Below are positions 60,939-64,000 of a stretch of DNA of 64,000 bases, in pieces (positions within the stretch are counted from its first letter, which is position 1; every line of letters begins with the position of its first letter). The translations under genes were made by a program, and so were the position numbers. Source of the DNA: DTHT01 sp037444625. GTDB taxonomy: Bacteria > Acidobacteriota > Terriglobia > Bryobacterales > Bryobacteraceae. The notes below the pieces were generated by a model. It was given only the letters and a program-made list of their open reading frames with translations. It had not been told where the DNA came from and searched no databases. Location: the NCBI GenBank assembly GCA_037444625.1, contig JBBIMA010000004.1, forward strand, positions 44,049 through 108,048. Direction: 5' to 3'.

Positions 60939-62258
60939 TCAGCTCATGAAGCCCAGGTTCCAGGCCGGGAAGTTCTCCAGGTTGGGAAAGACGCTCGCCA
61001 GTGCGCTCTCGGGCGCGCCGAACCAGGCGGCCAGCGTAGCTCCGTACTGATCCAGCGAGGTGGTGGGAATCCAGACGCCGCGTCCGGTGGCGTCGTCCGG
61101 GCTGTTGAGCGCCACCGTCGGCCAAGTGCCGTAGAGGGCGCCGCCGTTGACCGCGCCGCCGATGACGAAGTGGTGTGAGCCCCAGCCGTGATCGGATCCG
61201 GCGTTGGAGTTGGCGTTCAAGGTTCGGCCGAACTCGCTGGCGGTGAACGTGGTAACCCGATCGGCCAAGCCCAACTCCTCGGTGGCTCGGTAGAAGGCGC
61301 CCAGAGCCGGTCCCAACTGGTTCATCAGCGCGTCTTGAGAGGCCACCAGTGAGACGTGATGGTCCCAACCCCCCAGGGAGGCGAAGAAGACCTGGCGCGA
61401 AGCGCCCAGCTCGCCGCGGGCCCGTATGAGCCGCGCGATCTGCTCCATCTGCCGGCCCAAGGAGGTGGCCGGGAAGGCGGTCTTCAAGGGACTGGCGCCG
61501 CTCAGCAAGCGAGTGAGAGTCTCGGAAATGCGCAGGCCCTCAGCCGCCTTCTGGCGAGCCGCCTGCACCAGCCACGATGGCTCGTCAATCGCCAGGATCT
61601 CCAGGAAGGCGCGCAGCCGGGCCTGCTGTTCGCGCGAGCTGCTGAAGCCGGTCAGGGCGGTGGGGGCTCCCACGTTGACCAGCGCAGGCCGGACTTGCTC
61701 GCCGCTCAGGAAGACCGCGTTGCCCGCCAGCGAGACCGCCGCCAGCGCGGGGTCCAGGTTTTTCACGGGCGTGCTGTCGGCCAGGCGGCCGCCCCAGCCG
61801 GTGCGGGAACTGCCGCCGGGGCTGCCCCATTGCCACTCCAATTGCTGATCCGAGTGGGAGAACAAGTTGACGGGCAGCGGTGCGGAGCGCTGCCGGTACT
61901 CGTCGCGGGTCAGAGGCCTCACCAGCAGGCCGACGTTAGCGATGATGGCGGCGCGCTTGTCGGCGTACAACCGCTGGAGATCCGCCAGGCGAGGGTGCAG
62001 GCCGTAGGCCGCGCCGGCGCTCTCGACAGGTAAGAGCGCCTGGGCCGAGAGGGCCAGGGTCCCGCGAGAGCTCTGGTAGCTTTGGTAGGCCTGTCTTTCC
62101 AGGGGGACCACCGTGTTGTGGCAGTCGTTGCCGCCGAACAGAAACACGCAGACCAGGGCGCGGTAGTCCTCGCCCGCCGCCAGAGCGGGCAGGCGGGTCC
62201 AGGGCGCCAGGGCCGCGGCGCTGAAAGTCGAATGCAGGAAGCCTCTGCGCGTCAGCAT
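60939..62258 (-). CDS. DUF1501 family protein, exported
   Basis: A 439-residue protein with a Tat-like leader (LTRRGFLHSTFSAAALAPW). DUF1501 features are ALVCVFLFGGNDCHNTVVPL at the start, VNLFSHSDQQLEWQWGSPGG, and FTASEFGRTLNANSNAGSDHGWG with the GxGSHHFVIGG metal-binding-like end. The fold is related to alkaline phosphatase/sulfatase enzymes, but the function is unproven. It pairs with the DUF1800 gene 12 bases upstream; the two usually occur together in Planctomycetes and Acidobacteria. Confidence 0.9.
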   Translation of the reverse strand: MLTRRGFLHSTFSAAALAPWTRLPALAAGEDYRALVCVFLFGGNDCHNTVVPLERQAYQSYQSSRGTLALSAQALLPVESAGAAYGLHPRLADLQRLYADKRAAIIANVGLLVRPLTRDEYRQRSAPLPVNLFSHSDQQLEWQWGSPGGSSRTGWGGRLADSTPVKNLDPALAAVSLAGNAVFLSGEQVRPALVNVGAPTALTGFSSSREQQARLRAFLEILAIDEPSWLVQAARQKAAEGLRISETLTRLLSGASPLKTAFPATSLGRQMEQIARLIRARGELGASRQVFFASLGGWDHHVSLVASQDALMNQLGPALGAFYRATEELGLADRVTTFTASEFGRTLNANSNAGSDHGWGSHHFVIGGAVNGGALYGTWPTVALNSPDDATGRGVWIPTTSLDQYGATLAAWFGAPESALASVFPNLENFPAWNLGFMS

Positions 62259-62270
62259 GCCGTCCTCCTG

Positions 62271-64000
62271 TCAGTTCTGCACCTGATATTGGAACGACGA
62301 GGCGACCAGATAGAGTGCGGTCTGGGCTTGCAAGCCGGGATCGGCGATCGAGTCCAGCGCGATCTGTATGCGGTCCCGCATCTCCTCGGTCATGCGCCCG
62401 TAGAGCAATCCCCGGTTGAGCGCCTCCGTCAGATACCACTTGTGCACGGAGGCCAGCTCGATCAGGGGCGTCAAGTCCACGTTCACGGCCGGTCCCAGGC
62501 GGGCGAAGGCCACCGCGTCGGCGAAGTTGGCGCGGAGGAGGGCGGCCGAGGGCGTCAGAATCTCGAACTCCGGCCCGTAAAGACCTTCCAGTTCGGGCGG
62601 CTGATACAGCAGGGAGAAGTAGTTGAAAACCGAAGGGGCGAAGAACAGATTCTGGCCCATGTTCGCGCTCCAGGTGGGAAGCGGGTTGTACTCGGCCAGG
62701 GAGGCGCCCAGGGCGCGCAACAGAGCGGCGGCGTAAAGCACGGGCTCCCGCAGGTGGCCGAACTCGGCCGGCGCCGGCTGCGTGTCGCCCAGGCGCGCCT
62801 CCGGATCCAGCAGGACCGCCCGGAGGACGGCTTTCAGATCCCCCCTCACCCGATTGGGTCCGGCGTTGAACACCGAGGCCACGCGCCCTACATAGCTCGG
62901 ACTGGGGTTGCTGGTCACCAGGCAGCCGATCAGCCGCCGGGCCACGAAGGGGCCCAGGTTGGGATGCTCGAACAGGTGGCGCAGAGCGTAGTCCAGGTCC
63001 TGTTCCGCGCTCAAGCCTGCCGGGATCGTGTAGCCGTCGAGCAGCTCCTTGGCCCCGGTGTCATGATTGCTCTCGGTCGCCACCATGCGGCCCTCGTAGT
63101 AAGCCGGGTTGAGCGCCGCGGGCGTGCGTCCCGGCGCGGGGGGATAGGTCCACCCGGTGAAGACCCGGGCCAGGTTTTCGATCGTTTTCTGGCTGTAAGT
63201 GGGGATCGGCGCTCCCTCGGCGTCCAGCATGGGCGTGCCGTCTAGGTTCAGCCGCACGGTGCCCAGAGTGAACAGTTGCATGATCTCCCGGGCGTAATTC
63301 TCGTTGGGCGAGAGCCCGCGGGCGGGATTGCCTTTGACGTTGTTCACCATGTCCAGATAGCGGCCCATGGTGGGATTCAGGGTCACCTCTTTCATCAGCG
63401 TGAGGTAGTTATCGAAGGCGTGCCGGGCGAGCAAGCGCAAGTAGGGCGTCATCATGCGCGCCTGGCCGGTCTTCAGCCCGGAGACCACCCAGATCTGGCT
63501 GAGAGCGAAAGCTGTGCGTTGGCGCAGTTGATCCGCCCCGTTCACAGCGTTGTAAAAGAAACGCCGCTGAAGCGGGGTGAGCGACTGGTTGGCGTTCTCC
63601 TCGGGGACGGGAGGATAGTCCGACATGGGGGCCGCGAACTGCTCTTCGAGCCATTTCTCGAAGCCGATCTGCCGGACTCTCAGCAGGCTCTGGGGGCTGG
63701 GTCCCCAAGCGGCCTGCTCCAGGAAGCGCGCGGCGGCGCGCTGGGAGACCACCGCGTCGGGCACCTGCACTTCCACCACCGCCCGCGTCGAGCCGCCGCT
63801 CGGGTTGCGCACCTCGACCACGGCCAGCCCGCCGAAGGAAGCTCCCAGGGGCAGCTCGGCCAGGAGCCGCCCCGGGGCGCTCTCGACGGTGGCCAGCGGC
63901 CTTCCGGCCGCCCAGGCCCGGGCGCCGCGCTCGATGCCGCTTTCTTCGACGGCCACCACTATGCGGCCGCCGGCCTGCGCGACGGCCGGCCAGCGCCCCG
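62271..64000 (-). CDS. DUF1800 family protein, partial
   Basis: At least 576 residues, running off the right edge with no stop upstream, so the true start is outside the window. The visible N-terminal part is a short beta domain (LLAELPLGASFGGLAVVEVRNPSGG), probably a TIG-like or Ig-like module. The DUF1800 core follows: ARFLEQAAWGPSPQSLLRVR, LTPLQRRFFYNAVNGADQLRQR, PMGRYLDMVNNVKG-type block, NENYAREIMQLFTLGTV and HDTGAKELLDGYTIPAG, VARRLIGCLVTSNPSPSYV. Function unknown. It is paired with the DUF1501 gene downstream. Confidence 0.88.
   Translation of the reverse strand, partial: GRWPAVAQAGGRIVVAVEESGIERGARAWAAGRPLATVESAPGRLLAELPLGASFGGLAVVEVRNPSGGSTRAVVEVQVPDAVVSQRAAARFLEQAAWGPSPQSLLRVRQIGFEKWLEEQFAAPMSDYPPVPEENANQSLTPLQRRFFYNAVNGADQLRQRTAFALSQIWVVSGLKTGQARMMTPYLRLLARHAFDNYLTLMKEVTLNPTMGRYLDMVNNVKGNPARGLSPNENYAREIMQLFTLGTVRLNLDGTPMLDAEGAPIPTYSQKTIENLARVFTGWTYPPAPGRTPAALNPAYYEGRMVATESNHDTGAKELLDGYTIPAGLSAEQDLDYALRHLFEHPNLGPFVARRLIGCLVTSNPSPSYVGRVASVFNAGPNRVRGDLKAVLRAVLLDPEARLGDTQPAPAEFGHLREPVLYAAALLRALGASLAEYNPLPTWSANMGQNLFFAPSVFNYFSLLYQPPELEGLYGPEFEILTPSAALLRANFADAVAFARLGPAVNVDLTPLIELASVHKWYLTEALNRGLLYGRMTEEMRDRIQIALDSIADPGLQAQTALYLVASSFQYQVQN

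Overview
The window is a high-GC, densely coded bacterial chromosome segment. The closest match I can suggest is an acidobacterium of the Bryobacteraceae/Solibacter type. The reasons are the Oar-like TonB-dependent receptor with an N-terminal carboxypeptidase-regulatory domain, the DUF1501/DUF1800 pair, Tat-exported Gfo/Idh/MocA oxidoreductases in tandem, several secreted sugar epimerases and hydrolases, Lpt genes (a diderm envelope) and flagellar genes. This placement rests on gene content only. No rRNA, tRNA, CRISPR array, IS element or prophage was seen.

Layout: 1-4201 (minus) holds galU, a UxaE-like epimerase, a TIM-barrel sugar epimerase and the start of a secreted protein. 4309-6356 (plus) holds mqnP and mqnE of the futalosine menaquinone pathway. 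6366-10113 (minus) holds an aquaglyceroporin, a secreted RraA-like protein, a hypothetical protein and a di-haem cytochrome. 10251-13752 (plus) holds an ECF sigma factor, an anti-sigma factor that carries a CxxCH motif, and an S9 peptidase. 13853-18782 (minus) holds a GHMP kinase, two paralogous oxidoreductases, trmO and two DUF5320 proteins behind a well-formed promoter/operator. 18932-23288 is a TonB receptor divergent from a FadR-type regulator. 23356-26655 is an LptC/LptA-like protein, lptB and a DUF2103 gene. 26710-28207 (minus) is fliS, flaG (with a sigma-28-like promoter) and an isolated nuoB. 28329-30584 is malQ.

30639-35521 (plus) is a compact run of PAP2 phosphatase, GNAT acyltransferase, serine-palmitoyltransferase-like enzyme and carbamoyltransferase. 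I read it as a candidate sphingolipid locus with a possible carbamoylation step. 35540-41277 (minus) is the most unusual region. It has a radical SAM-PDZ protein, a 74-residue protein that resembles part of that enzyme, an 88-residue basic protein, a second radical SAM enzyme with extra cysteines, a free-standing relative of a subtilase pro-region, and a subtilase without a signal peptide. It sits behind a promoter with an A-tract and a repeated operator-like sequence. I propose it as a candidate undescribed peptide/protein maturation system.

41458-64000 holds ggt with a beta-lactamase-like hydrolase, sugar epimerase and glycosidase genes, a TPR protein, an MFS transporter, a PBP4-type carboxypeptidase, metX-metW with a membrane glycosyltransferase-like protein, a HEAT-repeat protein, a GH65-like glycosidase and a DUF1501/DUF1800 pair that runs off the end. 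Many genes show a -10-like hexamer only 6-10 bases before the start codon, which suggests frequent leaderless transcription. Most long antisense reading frames are GC-driven shadows and are left out.
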